Assembly: GCA_017795025.1 (NCBI GenBank)
Contig: CP051243.1
Coordinates: forward strand, 3,000,897 to 3,064,896
Direction: 5' to 3'
Source of the DNA: Flavobacteriales bacterium
GTDB lineage: Bacteria; Bacteroidota; Bacteroidia; Flavobacteriales; Schleiferiaceae
DNA: 64,000 nt
Positions within the stretch are counted from its first letter, which is position 1. Each line of letters starts with the position of its first letter. Below, one piece after another: positions 1-9,500 of this stretch. Below the pieces are notes generated by a model. The model saw only the letters and a list, made by a program, of their open reading frames with translations. It made no database searches and was not told the origin of the DNA. The translations under genes were made by a program, and so were the position numbers.

Positions 1-300
1 TTAGGGAGTTTTGACCTATCGAGACTTATTTCGGCAGCAGATATTGTGATAAGCCGCAGTGGTTATAGCTCCTTAATGGATTACCGAAAATTAGGAAAGA
101 AAGCCTTGTTAATCCCAACGCCCGGTCAGTATGAGCAGGAATATCTAGCAAAAAAACACAGTGGAAATTACGGATGGCTGATGGCAGAGCAGGATAATCT
201 GCAATTGGAAAGGAATCTTGACCGTTTAAAGGCACTTCCTCAGCCAGAAGCTTGGGAGCTGAGTTTACCCCCGGATTTATTTAAGCCTTTTTTAGGGTAA
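1..300 (+). CDS. Glycosyltransferase, C-terminal fragment (MurG-like)
   Basis: The reading frame is open from base 1, so the start lies outside the window and only about 99 C-terminal residues are seen. The fragment contains ADIVISRSGYSSLMD followed by KALLIPTPGQYEQEYLA. This is the nucleotide-sugar-binding part of the C-terminal Rossmann lobe in GT28/MurG-like transferases, where a G-Y/G-S turn is followed by a P-x-x-x-Q-x-E-N/Y motif. In this family the protein transfers a sugar from a UDP-sugar; the acceptor cannot be told from the fragment. Its last 20 bases overlap the end of the convergent phoR gene. The fold assignment is fairly safe and the substrate unknown. Confidence 0.7.
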   Translation, partial: LGSFDLSRLISAADIVISRSGYSSLMDYRKLGKKALLIPTPGQYEQEYLAKKHSGNYGWLMAEQDNLQLERNLDRLKALPQPEAWELSLPPDLFKPFLG

Positions 301-1327
301 AAGAAAAGGTAGAGCCTTTGTTCTCGCTGCTGCGCACATTAATCGTTTCTTTATGCGATTCAATAATGTGTTTCACTATGGAAAGACCTAAGCCTGTTCC
401 GCCAGCATCGCGACTACGACTTTTATCAACCCGATAGAACCGCTCAAATACGCGTGGAAGGTCCTCGGGCGGAATGCCAACACCGTCATCATTCACTTCC
501 GTTAGAATATGCTTATCCATATCGAAAAAGCGGATTTCAACTCGGCCATTCTCATTACCATATTTAATGGCATTTCCTACTAGGTTAATAAGCACCTGTT
601 CAATTTTAGCACGATCGGCACGTACCTTTACCGGTCGGTCTAAATCCTTATTGATCAGCAGCTTAATCTTTCGCTTTTTAGCCTTGTCTTCTACCAGTTC
701 ATGCACGCCTTCTACCAGTTCCACAAGGTCGAAGATTTCATAATTGATACGCACCCGATCGGATTCCAAAGCGGAGATGGTTTCTAAATCTTCGATGATA
801 TTAATCATTCGATCCACCGATTTATTGGCGCGTTTTAGGTAGCGGCGATTTATTTCTTGATCATCAATAGCCCCATCGAGCAAGGTTAAGAGGTAACCTT
901 GAATATTAAAGATGGGTGTTTTTAATTCGTGAGAGATATTACCAATAAACTCGCGGCGAAAAGATTCGCGCTCGCGGAGTTCGGCAATTTCGTTGCGGTT
1001 TTGGGTTGCCCATTCCGAAACCTCGCGGGTAACAAGGTCGAGGTCAGTACTACGCGCTAATTCTTCCTCTTCAAATTCAGAACCTATTTTTAGTTCATGA
1101 ATATTCTTATAGATGATTTTCACCTTGCGGTAGATGAATTGCTCTACCCCAAAACGAATTAAAAAATAGGCTAGGGCAAATATCAGGGCGCCAATTAATA
1201 GGGGTAGGTATACCGGAACACTATCCACCATGTAGGCAGCACGAAAGAGGCTCATCACTCCTGCGGCTATCAAACCTAGCACCAAGGCTAGGGTAAAGGC
1301 CAGTATTCCGGGTTTATCTAATCGCAA
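281..1327 (-). CDS. phoR: PhoR-like sensor histidine kinase
   Basis: This 348-residue membrane kinase autophosphorylates on a histidine and passes the phosphate to the response regulator encoded just upstream. Two membrane segments lie at about residues 8-28 and 39-58, with almost no periplasmic loop and no visible PAS domain. The H-box is FIGNISHELKTP with His133. The N-box (NLVGNAIKYG), G1 (DDGVGIP) and G2 (GGTGLGLSIV) boxes complete a HisKA/HATPase pair. The start is TTG, placed directly after the phoB stop codon (TAATTG); the next Met is at residue 25, inside the first membrane helix, so TTG is preferred. The short sensor suits PhoR, which usually senses through the phosphate transporter/PhoU. 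The phosphate role is inferred from neighbours. Confidence 0.85.
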   Translation of the reverse strand: MRLDKPGILAFTLALVLGLIAAGVMSLFRAAYMVDSVPVYLPLLIGALIFALAYFLIRFGVEQFIYRKVKIIYKNIHELKIGSEFEEEELARSTDLDLVTREVSEWATQNRNEIAELRERESFRREFIGNISHELKTPIFNIQGYLLTLLDGAIDDQEINRRYLKRANKSVDRMINIIEDLETISALESDRVRINYEIFDLVELVEGVHELVEDKAKKRKIKLLINKDLDRPVKVRADRAKIEQVLINLVGNAIKYGNENGRVEIRFFDMDKHILTEVNDDGVGIPPEDLPRVFERFYRVDKSRSRDAGGTGLGLSIVKHIIESHKETINVRSSENKGSTFSFTLKKA

Positions 1328-2011
1328 TTACGCTTCAAATTTATAGCCTACGCCTTTTACCGTTTTAATCAGTTTATCACCAATTTTCTCGCGCAGTTTA
1401 CGGATGTGTACATCGATTGTTCTACCGCCTACTACCACTTCATTGCCCCAAATTTTATCGAGAATTTCATCGCGGTGAAACACTTTACCAGGACGTGATA
1501 TTAATAGGCTTAAGAGTTCAAATTCCTTTCGGGGTAAATCTAGCTTTTTACCTTTTAAGCTCACCTGATATTTATCAAGGTCGATGCTTAAATTACCAAA
1601 TTGTTGAAGGGAGTCGTTTTGCGCCGTTTGCCCATATCGGCGTAAGAGGGCTTTTATACGACTTATTAGCACTTTAGGTTTTATGGGTTTGGTGATGTAG
1701 TCATCCGCTCCTGCATCAAAGCCAGCAACCTGCGAATAGTCTTCTCCTCTTGCCGTAAGAAAGGCAATCAAGGTGCCCTCTAATCCCGGTGTTTTCCGAA
1801 TTTGATCGCATGTTTCGATACCATCCATACCGGGCATCATTACATCCAATAAAATTAAATGAGGCTTTTCTTGCTTGGCTTTGCGTAAACCGCTTTCACC
1901 GTCATTGGAGGTTAAAACCTTAAAATCCTCTTTTTTCAAATTATAGGATATAAACTCCAAGATATCGGGTTCATCATCCACTAATAGAATAGTGTAATCG
2001 CTGTTAGTCAT
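1328..2011 (-). CDS. phoB: PhoB-like response regulator, OmpR family
   Basis: A 227-residue two-domain regulator. The receiver domain (about residues 7-122) has the acidic pair D12/D13, the phospho-acceptor Asp56 in LLDVMMPG, a conserved Thr in FLTARGE and Lys in ITKPIKP. The C-terminal winged-helix DNA-binding domain (about 130-226) ends in the usual GRTIDVHIRKLREKIG ... TVKGVGYKF. It is the cognate partner of the kinase that follows with zero spacing and probably binds DNA as a tandem dimer at 11-bp direct repeats. Such repeats occur just upstream of this gene and in front of the divergent lipoprotein gene. Assignment to PhoB, rather than another OmpR-type regulator, rests on these repeats and the phosphate transporter nearby. 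Confidence 0.85.
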   Translation of the reverse strand: MTNSDYTILLVDDEPDILEFISYNLKKEDFKVLTSNDGESGLRKAKQEKPHLILLDVMMPGMDGIETCDQIRKTPGLEGTLIAFLTARGEDYSQVAGFDAGADDYITKPIKPKVLISRIKALLRRYGQTAQNDSLQQFGNLSIDLDKYQVSLKGKKLDLPRKEFELLSLLISRPGKVFHRDEILDKIWGNEVVVGGRTIDVHIRKLREKIGDKLIKTVKGVGYKFEA

Positions 2012-2036
2012 GATTCAGCTTTGAATTTTTCGCCTC

Positions 2037-2044
2037 CAAAAATA
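2037..2044 (-). promoter_or_regulatory. -7 element for phoBR
   Basis: On the minus strand this reads TATTTTTG, an exact match to the Bacteroidota -7 consensus TAnnTTTG. It would give a leader of about 20 bases before the phoB ATG. No -33 TTG is visible at the usual distance; instead the 11-bp repeats begin about 27 bp upstream, which would fit an activator-dependent promoter. Confidence 0.55.
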
Positions 2045-2070
2045 GTTATAAAGCCTAGGGCAGGAGACGT

Positions 2071-2119
2071 CTTAACAATTCGTTAAATTAACAAGGAATA
2101 CCTTAATGTGGGCTTAATG
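2071..2119. promoter_or_regulatory. Candidate Pho boxes, phoB-proximal
   Basis: Two pairs of heptamers sit at exact 11-bp spacing: CTTAACA at 2071 with GTTAAAT at 2082, and CTTAATG at 2102 with CTTAATG at 2113. An 11-bp period of direct repeats is the hallmark of PhoB/PhoP binding sites, and TTAACA is close to the known Bacillus PhoP half-site. The position upstream of phoB suggests autoregulation or a distal site for the divergent gene. Confidence 0.55.
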
Positions 2120-2195
2120 ATTATAAGCTGTTGATTTTAAGACATTAGCAAATTGAATTCTCTTTAGCTGCCCCGTTTCCAAATCGCTAAAGTTC

Positions 2196-2224
2196 CTTAA
2201 AGCTCACTTAACACCTGCTTAACA
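2196..2224 (+). promoter_or_regulatory. Candidate Pho box, triple 11-bp repeat
   Basis: Three heptamers follow one another at exact 11-bp steps: CTTAAAG at 2196, CTTAACA at 2207 and CTTAACA at 2218. They end 10 bases before a near-consensus -7 element (TTCCTTTG, 2234-2241), so they occupy the place of a -33 element. This is the layout of a PhoB-activated promoter. The target is the lipoprotein gene starting at 2270, and possibly the receptor genes behind it. Confidence 0.65.
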
Positions 2225-2233
2225 AGGTGCTTG

Positions 2234-2241
2234 TTCCTTTG
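2234..2241 (+). promoter_or_regulatory. Near-consensus -7 element for the lipoprotein gene
   Basis: TTCCTTTG differs from TAnnTTTG at one position. It lies just downstream of the triple repeat and 28 bases before the ATG at 2270. Weak core plus activator sites is a reasonable reading. Confidence 0.4.
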
Positions 2242-2269
2242 CCGCCAACAAATAACAAGTATTTCTCCG

Positions 2270-3475
2270 ATGAAAAAATTTAAGTCATTTGCTCTTGCTG
2301 CCGTTGCAGCGCTTGCTTTTACTGCGTGTGAGGACGACACTACCGACAATCAAACTACTGATAACGGTATTAATGTTGTTCCTGTTTCTGGTACTATTTC
2401 TAGCGATGCTACCTGGACAAAAGACAATATCTATCGCTTAGACGGTCGTGTTTTAGTTTCTGGTGGTGCTACCCTTACTATCGAAGCTGGAACTATCGTT
2501 AAAGCTTCTCCAGGTTCTGGTGCTTTCGCTTCTGCTCTTATCATTACTCGTGATGGTATGATCAATGCGGTAGGTACTGCTTCTGAGCCTATCATCTTCA
2601 CTACAATTGCTGATGATATTGAGCCAGGACAAATCGTATCTCCAAACATGGATCCAAGTAACACTGGTCTTTGGGGTGGTGTTATCATCTTAGGTGAAGC
2701 TCAAATTTCTGCTTCTAACGACGATGGTGATCAACTTTCTGAGTTACAGATTGAAGGTATTCCTACTTCTGTTGATGCTCGTTACGGTGGTACCAACGAT
2801 GCTGATAACAGCGGTTCTTTTGTATACTGCTCTATCCGTCACGGTGGATCTAACATCGGTGCTGGTAACGAAATCAATGGTTTAACCATGGGTGGTGTAG
2901 GAACCGGTACTACTATTGACCACGTAGAAATCGTAGCTAACGCTGACGATGGTGTTGAGTGGTTCGGTGGTTCTGTAAACACTACTAACATGTTAGTTTG
3001 GAACTGTGGTGACGACGGTTTAGATACCGACCAAGACTGGATTGGTACTTGTACCAACTGGATCGTAGTTGGTCCTGATGGATCAGGTATGGAGCTTGAC
3101 GGTCCTGAAGGTGATTTGAACCGCGGTACGCATCAGTTCACTGACGGTACTATCTATGCTGGTTCTGCTATCTCTGACTTAGTTGACTGGGACGGTAACA
3201 CTAACGCTGGTGTAGAGAATGTATACTTCTTCGGTTGGGATGCTGACTACAAAGACGGTATCTCTTCTTTCGGTGGTGACGGATCAGGAACTAACGCGAA
3301 CTGGGAGTACACTCTTCCTGCTGGTGGCGAGCCTGTTGACTCAGTATTTACTGGTGTTCCTGCTGCTGCTTTAACTTCTGTAGCCGCTAACGCTAACACT
3401 GTAGGTGCTAACAGCGCTGAGTTCGGATTTACCTGGGCTGCTCAGTCAGGTGCCTTAAGTTCAATTGGACTTTAA
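2270..3475 (+). CDS. Beta-helix-like surface lipoprotein, probably phosphate-regulated
   Basis: Starting at the ATG at 2270 (MKKFKSF) gives 401 residues with a lipoprotein signal ending LAFTAC, so Cys is the likely lipidated residue. An upstream in-frame ATG at 2231 would add 13 residues that spoil the signal peptide and lies inside the promoter. The body is rich in G, D, N, S and T with repeated short strands (LTIEAGTIVKA, WGGVIILGEAQ, NSGSFVYCSIRHGG, IDHVEIVANADDGVEWFGG), typical of a right-handed parallel beta-helix. Codons are strongly biased to GGT, GCT, AAC, GAC and ATC, suggesting high expression. It lies between candidate Pho boxes and a TonB receptor, so it may be that receptor's surface partner. 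The ligand is unknown; no T9SS signal is present. Confidence 0.7.
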   Translation: MKKFKSFALAAVAALAFTACEDDTTDNQTTDNGINVVPVSGTISSDATWTKDNIYRLDGRVLVSGGATLTIEAGTIVKASPGSGAFASALIITRDGMINAVGTASEPIIFTTIADDIEPGQIVSPNMDPSNTGLWGGVIILGEAQISASNDDGDQLSELQIEGIPTSVDARYGGTNDADNSGSFVYCSIRHGGSNIGAGNEINGLTMGGVGTGTTIDHVEIVANADDGVEWFGGSVNTTNMLVWNCGDDGLDTDQDWIGTCTNWIVVGPDGSGMELDGPEGDLNRGTHQFTDGTIYAGSAISDLVDWDGNTNAGVENVYFFGWDADYKDGISSFGGDGSGTNANWEYTLPAGGEPVDSVFTGVPAAALTSVAANANTVGANSAEFGFTWAAQSGALSSIGL

Positions 3476-3502
3476 TAGAAGATAAAAGAAATTCATATTT
3501 CG

Positions 3503-3535
3503 AAGTCTGCTCCTTTTCGGGGGCAGACTTTTTTA
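3503..3535 (+). terminator. Intrinsic terminator or attenuator after the lipoprotein gene
   Basis: An AAGTCTGC/GCAGACTT stem with a TCC/GGG extension around a TTTTC loop is followed by a run of T. It sits between the lipoprotein and receptor genes. I see no clear promoter after it, so partial read-through is likely. Confidence 0.75.
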
Positions 3536-3556
3536 GCATTAGAAATAGTCAAAACC

Positions 3557-6448
3557 ATGTCGATGAAGGCTGTAATTAAAAATACCTTAACCATCTTGTT
3601 ATTTGTGCTTCCGACCTTAGTGTTTGCCCAAAAGGGTACCATTAGAGGTCAGGTTTTAGATGGAGAAAACGGTGAGCCCTTGTTTTCTGCGAATGCAGTA
3701 ATAAAAGGCACTATGATAGGCACAACCACGGACTTTGATGGATATTTTGAAATTCAAATTGAGCCGGGTACTTATCAATTAGAAATTAGCTTCATTGGGA
3801 TGAGCAGCTTGGTGATTACTGATGTGGTCGTTACTTCAGGTGAAGTTACCGTAGTTGATCCCGTTACTTTGAAACCAGCAAGTAATGAATTGGCGGAAGT
3901 AGTAGTTACTTCGGAGGCCGTCCGTAATTCAGAAGCGGCTATCGTTACGGTAAAAAGAAAATCCACCAACTTAATAGATGGTGTTTCCGCGGCTAAGCTT
4001 CGTAAAACTGGTGATAGTGATGCTGGTGATGCCGCTAAACGAGTTACTGGTGTTTCGGTAGAAGGCGGTAAATATGTTTACGTACGTGGACTTGGTGATC
4101 GCTATACCAAAACCATGCTCAACGGCATGGATATTCCAGGTTTGGATCCAGATAAGAATAGTATTCAAATTGACATTTTCCCAACGACCTTAATTTCCAA
4201 CCTTACCGTTTTAAAATCGGGATTAGCAGAATTACCAGCGGATTTTACCGGTGGGGTGGTTAATATTGAAACACAGGAGTTTCCAACAACTAAAATTTTC
4301 GACGTAAGTGTAGGGGTAGGCTACAATCCTGCTATGCACTTTAATTCGGAATACATCGCTTACGAAGGGGGCGCTACCGATTTCTTGGGATTTGATGATG
4401 GAACTCGTGAAATTCCCGATCCTAATGGCTCAGGACCACGGGCGATTTTTGATGATGATGCCGAAGTAAGTGCCTTTAACCGTCAATTTTCAAAAACATT
4501 GGGTGCCGAAACTACCACCAGTCCGATGGATTTTGGTATTGGAATCTCTTTCGGAGATCAAAAGTCTTTAGAGGATGGTAGTAAAATCGGTTACATTTTT
4601 TCGGCTACTTACGATAACTCACGTGTGTTTTACGATGATATTCAGTTTGGTGAATATCAACGTCCGATTCCTTCCGATGAGTTTCAATTAATTCCGGCGG
4701 TTGATCAAAGAGGCAAGCTCTCTGAAAATAACATTTTAGTAGGAGGACTAGCAGGTATTACTTACAAGACTTTGCTTTCCAAGTATAAATTTACCGCGAT
4801 GCACTTACAGAGTGCAACAGCTCGTTCGGCCCAGTTGGAAATTGTGAACTTCGAGGGAGCGGTTCAAATTTCAGACTTTGAGGCCTTTGGACATAACTTG
4901 GAATATAATCAACGCGGCTTAACCAATATGCTATTAAGCGGTGAGCATTATATTGATGGCGGTGATTGGGAGATTAATTGGGCCATTGCGCCAACCTTAT
5001 CCTCTTTGCAAGATCCTGATATTCGTAAAACCGCATTTACGGTGAACAACGGAGACTCAACCTTCGGCCCTGGTGAAGGTGGCAACCCAAGTCGTATTTG
5101 GCGTTTTCTATCAGAGGTTAACCTGGCTTCTAAAGTTGATGTTATCCGTCAACATAGCTTGTTGGACGACGATGCTAAGTTGAAATTCGGAATCAGCCAC
5201 CTATTTAAGTACCGCGATTATTCGATTTTCCAATACGATCTTCGTCAGGTTTCTGGAAACCAAATTTTATATAATGGAGATCCTAATTCGGTATTGGTAG
5301 ATCAGAACCTTTACGATACGGGTCTTTTATCTTATGATCCTCTACTTTTAGCCGGTTTTGCCAACCCTAACGAATACCAATCTAATGTTCATAATATTGG
5401 TATTTACGTATCCGAAGAATTTAAACCAACCGAGAGCCTCAAGGCAGTGCTTGGTTTACGGGCCGAAATTTTCCAACAAAGACATACTGGTCGTGATCAA
5501 ATTGCTGCCCAGAATCCAAACAACCCGCTAGGAAATACCTTGGATAATGATTTAGTATTGGATGCGATTGATCTCTTTCCTTCGGCCAACTTGATTTATG
5601 CCATAAGTGAGGATGTGAATCTTCGTGGTTCTTATTATCGCTCCATCGCTCGCCCATCGTTTAAAGAACTTTCCTTTGCTCAAATTTTGGACCCTGTTTC
5701 TAACCGTACTTTTAACGGTGGTTTATTCCAGTATCAAGATTGGGATGGGAACTTACAGTCTACCCGTATTAACAACTTTGACTTGCGCTGGGAGCGCTTC
5801 CTTGATGGAGCAGACATTGTTTCGGTAAGCGCGTTTTATAAGTCCTTCGATTCACCAATCGAATTGGTGCGTATCCCAGCTGCTCTTAACGACTTCCAGC
5901 CACGAAACGTGGGTAATGGAACCTTGATTGGGGGAGAGTTTGAATTGCGTAAGAATTTAGGCTTTATCAGCGAAAGCTTAAAAATGATTGCCTTCTCTGG
6001 AAACTTCACCTATACCTATTCTCAAATTGATATGACCGATGCAGAGTATAATGCTCGATTAACAAATGAGAAGGACGGACAAACTATTGAGCGTACCCGA
6101 CAAATGGCCGGACAAGCGCCTTACATTGTAAATGCTGGCTTTAGTTATGACAATATTGAAAAGGGCATTAGTGCAGGTTTGTTCTACAATGTGAAAGGAC
6201 GTACCCTTGAGATTGTAGGTGGTAACGTAGCTCCGGATATTTACACGGAACCTTTTAATAGTTTAAATGCCACCTTTAACAAGACCTTTGGTGAGGACGG
6301 CAAGCAAGCGGTGAATATTAAAGTGGCCAATATTTTAAATGATGTTCGTGAGAGCTTGTTCCAGGCCTACGAGGCAGACGGACAAGTGTTTAACCGATTA
6401 AACCCAGGTATTGCCGTATCTATCGGTTACACCTATAGTTTTTATTAA
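3557..6448 (+). CDS. TonB-dependent outer membrane receptor
   Basis: A 963-residue receptor that imports a ligand across the outer membrane using TonB energy. It has a signal peptide ending VFAQ near residue 25, a carboxypeptidase-regulatory-like beta-sandwich at about 28-110 (GTIRGQVLDGENGEPL ... TTTDFDGYFEI), and a plug at about 130-250 (YVRGLGDRYTKTMLNG, FTGGVVNIETQEFP). A beta-barrel follows and ends in GYTYSFY with the usual aromatic C terminus. There is no SusD gene next to it; the lipoprotein gene upstream may take that place. ATGs at 3557 and 3563 are equally possible starts. The location beside phoBR and a phosphate transporter suggests a phosphorus-containing ligand, which is inference. 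Confidence 0.88.
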   Translation: MSMKAVIKNTLTILLFVLPTLVFAQKGTIRGQVLDGENGEPLFSANAVIKGTMIGTTTDFDGYFEIQIEPGTYQLEISFIGMSSLVITDVVVTSGEVTVVDPVTLKPASNELAEVVVTSEAVRNSEAAIVTVKRKSTNLIDGVSAAKLRKTGDSDAGDAAKRVTGVSVEGGKYVYVRGLGDRYTKTMLNGMDIPGLDPDKNSIQIDIFPTTLISNLTVLKSGLAELPADFTGGVVNIETQEFPTTKIFDVSVGVGYNPAMHFNSEYIAYEGGATDFLGFDDGTREIPDPNGSGPRAIFDDDAEVSAFNRQFSKTLGAETTTSPMDFGIGISFGDQKSLEDGSKIGYIFSATYDNSRVFYDDIQFGEYQRPIPSDEFQLIPAVDQRGKLSENNILVGGLAGITYKTLLSKYKFTAMHLQSATARSAQLEIVNFEGAVQISDFEAFGHNLEYNQRGLTNMLLSGEHYIDGGDWEINWAIAPTLSSLQDPDIRKTAFTVNNGDSTFGPGEGGNPSRIWRFLSEVNLASKVDVIRQHSLLDDDAKLKFGISHLFKYRDYSIFQYDLRQVSGNQILYNGDPNSVLVDQNLYDTGLLSYDPLLLAGFANPNEYQSNVHNIGIYVSEEFKPTESLKAVLGLRAEIFQQRHTGRDQIAAQNPNNPLGNTLDNDLVLDAIDLFPSANLIYAISEDVNLRGSYYRSIARPSFKELSFAQILDPVSNRTFNGGLFQYQDWDGNLQSTRINNFDLRWERFLDGADIVSVSAFYKSFDSPIELVRIPAALNDFQPRNVGNGTLIGGEFELRKNLGFISESLKMIAFSGNFTYTYSQIDMTDAEYNARLTNEKDGQTIERTRQMAGQAPYIVNAGFSYDNIEKGISAGLFYNVKGRTLEIVGGNVAPDIYTEPFNSLNATFNKTFGEDGKQAVNIKVANILNDVRESLFQAYEADGQVFNRLNPGIAVSIGYTYSFY

Positions 6449-6486
6449 TTAGAATCTATTATTAAGCATTAGATAATGTTTAGCTG

Positions 6487-6515
6487 AGGAAGGTTTTTGA
6501 AAAAAAACCTTCCTT
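6487..6515 (+). terminator. Intrinsic terminator after the TonB receptor gene
   Basis: AGGAAGGTTTTT pairs with AAAAAACCTTCCT around a short loop, followed by a T-rich stretch. No exact TAnnTTTG promoter is visible between it and the next ATG at 6540. Confidence 0.7.
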
Positions 6516-6539
6516 TGTTGTCTTATTAAACCCCGCACT

Positions 6540-9500
6540 ATGAAGCGAAAATTATCTGTCTATTTAGCAACTATAGCCACTTTATTGATTGGCTATCAAG
6601 GTTTCACCAACTCCGGTGGTGCCCCACAAAACCGCAGTGGTTCTCCCGCCAGTAATGGTAATACCTGTTCAACAGGAGGTTGCCACAGTGGTCCTGCTGC
6701 CACTAACCAATCGGTAACGGTGAGCTCCACTATTCCAGCAAGTGGCTATCAAGCAAATACGAACTATACCATTACTATTTCAGTAGATAATGGTACCACT
6801 ATGGGAAGTACCGTAGGTTTTTCTGCCTCAGTGGAAGATGCTTCGGGTCACGTGGGAACAATTAGCAGTCCAGGAAGTGGTGCCCAATTATCGGGCAGTA
6901 ACTTCGTGACGCATACCATTAGTGGAAACTTCGCTTCTGGCGGAAGCCGCACTTGGACCTTTAACTGGAATCCTGGTGCTAACCCACCCGCTAATGCTAC
7001 GGTTTACGTAGCGGCAAACTTTGCGAATGGCACTGGTGGTACGGCTGGCGATGTTATTGTGAGCAATAGCGCCTCCTTCAGTCAGGTGGTTAGCGTACCA
7101 ATGTACACCATCTCCCAAATTAACAGTTTGGATGCCAACTTTGCACCCGATTCGCTTGGGGTTAACTGTGCTCTAACTGGCACGGTTTTCACCGACGATT
7201 TTGATGGCAATAATGGCTATAGCTTTTACATGTACGACAATACCGGCGAAATCAACGTATTCGATTTTGTTGATGAGCCAGGGGGCTACCAGGTAAGTCG
7301 TGGCGATTCTATTCGTGTTTACGGTGACATCGCTTTTTTCAATGGTCTTTTAGAAATTCAAGTAGACTCTATTCAGCTCTTGGCAAGCAACATTGCCTTG
7401 CGGGCCCCTCGCGTGGTAAGCACCTTAGATGAAACGACCGAGAGTGACTACATCCGGGTGAACAATTTCTCGGTGGTAACACCTTCGCAGTGGCCATCAG
7501 CCGGAAGTAGCGCGAATGTGGATATTACCAATGGTACCGACACCTTAACTATGCGTATCGATTCGGATACGGATATTGATGGTAGCCCTGTTCCAACTGG
7601 AAGTTTCGATGTTATCGGAGCCGGTGGTCAGTTCGATAGTTCGGCACCACACGATGAAGGATATCAAATCTTCCCCCGCGACCTGAATGACATTCTACCT
7701 GCAGCGATTAGCTTTAATGGAGTTCCTTTGTATAATGTGAATCAGATTAACAGCTTAGATGCCAATTTTGCTCCCGATTCTTTAGGTGTTAACTGTGCCG
7801 TTCAAGGAGTAGTTTTCACCGATGATTTTGATGGTAATAATGGCTATAGCTTCTACTTATACGATAATACCGATGGGATCAACATCTTCGATTTTGTGGA
7901 TGAGCCCGGTGGTTATCAGGTAAGTCGTGGTGATTCTATCCGCGTATTTGGAGATGTAGCCTTCTTCAATGGCTTATTGGAACTCCAAGTAGACTCTATT
8001 CAAGTATTAGCAACGGGTGTTGCCTTAAAAAGCCCGGCGGTTGTTTCTACCCTGGATGAAAGCACCGAAAGTGAATACATTCGAGTAAACGGATTTGAAT
8101 TGGTGAATCCAGCCCAATGGCCATCTGCAGGTAGCAGTGCCAACGTGGATATTACCAATGGAGTAGACACCCTAACGATGCGTATCGACTCTGATACCGA
8201 TATCGACGGAAGTCCTGCACCTACCGGTTTCTTTGATGTGATTGGAGCGGGTGGTCAGTTTGACGGTTCAGCTCCTCACGACGAAGGGTATCAAATTCTA
8301 CCTCGTGATACCAATGATATTATCCCAGCAATTATGGCGGTTCCCTGTGCGGCGCCATTCTTTAGCGAGTATATCGAAGGTTCTTCTCAAAACAAAGGTT
8401 TTGAAGTGTATAACCCTACTTCTGGTAACCTCGATTTAGGTCCTTATAAAGTTTACTTGAGCGTAAATGGCGGTAGCAGCATGAGCGAGTTTAACCTTAT
8501 GGGTACCCTTGCCTCTGGCGATGTTTACACCATTGTTACCGATCAGGCCGACCCTAGTATGTTAGCGGTTGCCGATACCAACCTATCTTTCCCTAGTGTA
8601 GCTCACTTTAATGGCGATGACGCTTTATTCTTGGTGGATACTGTAATGGGAGATACTCTTGACATTGTAGGAGTAGTAGGTGTTGACCCCGGTTCGAGCT
8701 GGACGGTAGGTAGTGGTTCTACGGCTAATAACACCTTAGTTCGGATGGCGACTGTTAATGCCGGTGAAACGGATTGGAATACGGCCAGCACCCAGTGGAT
8801 GGTTAACCCTACTAATACCTTTAGTTTCTTGGGTAGTCATACCAGTAACTGTGTAAATACCACGCCATCTACCCCTACGGTAGAATTCCGCATGGCTAAT
8901 TACTCTGCTTTAGAAAGTGCGGGTGCAGGAGCTATTACTTTGGATATTAACCCAGCTACTACTGGAGTAGACACCGTATATCTTTCCTTTATGCCGGGTC
9001 CTGGTTTAACTACTGCCGATGGTACTATTACCCCCGCTTTTGATCCAGTAACCGGCTTGCTTAGTTTAGTTGTACCTGCAGGATCAGATTCTATTAACCT
9101 TCTTACCACCATTAATGATGATGCGCTTGTTGAAGGTTTAGAATATGGCGATATGATGATTTTAGGAACTAGTGCTGGACTTACAACCGGTACTATTACT
9201 AGCACCCGTTTTGAGATTATCGACAATGATATTCCTACTTATAATATTGCTCAGGTTAAAGGCATTGATACCGACTTTATCCCCGACTCCCTAGGAGTAC
9301 AGTGTAAATTAATCGGAACCGTGTTTACCGACGATTTTGACGGAAATAATGGTTACAGTTTCTATATGTACGATAACACTGGTGCTATTAATATTTTCAA
9401 TTTTGTTGATGAACCCGGTGGTTACCAAGTGCAACGCGGCGATTCTATTCGTGCCATTGGTCACGTTGAATTTTACAATGGTTTAATTGAGTTGCAGGTA

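Noticed and set aside
2231-2269. Upstream start for the beta-helix lipoprotein
   Set aside because: The added 13 residues precede a normal lipoprotein signal and overlap the -7 element.
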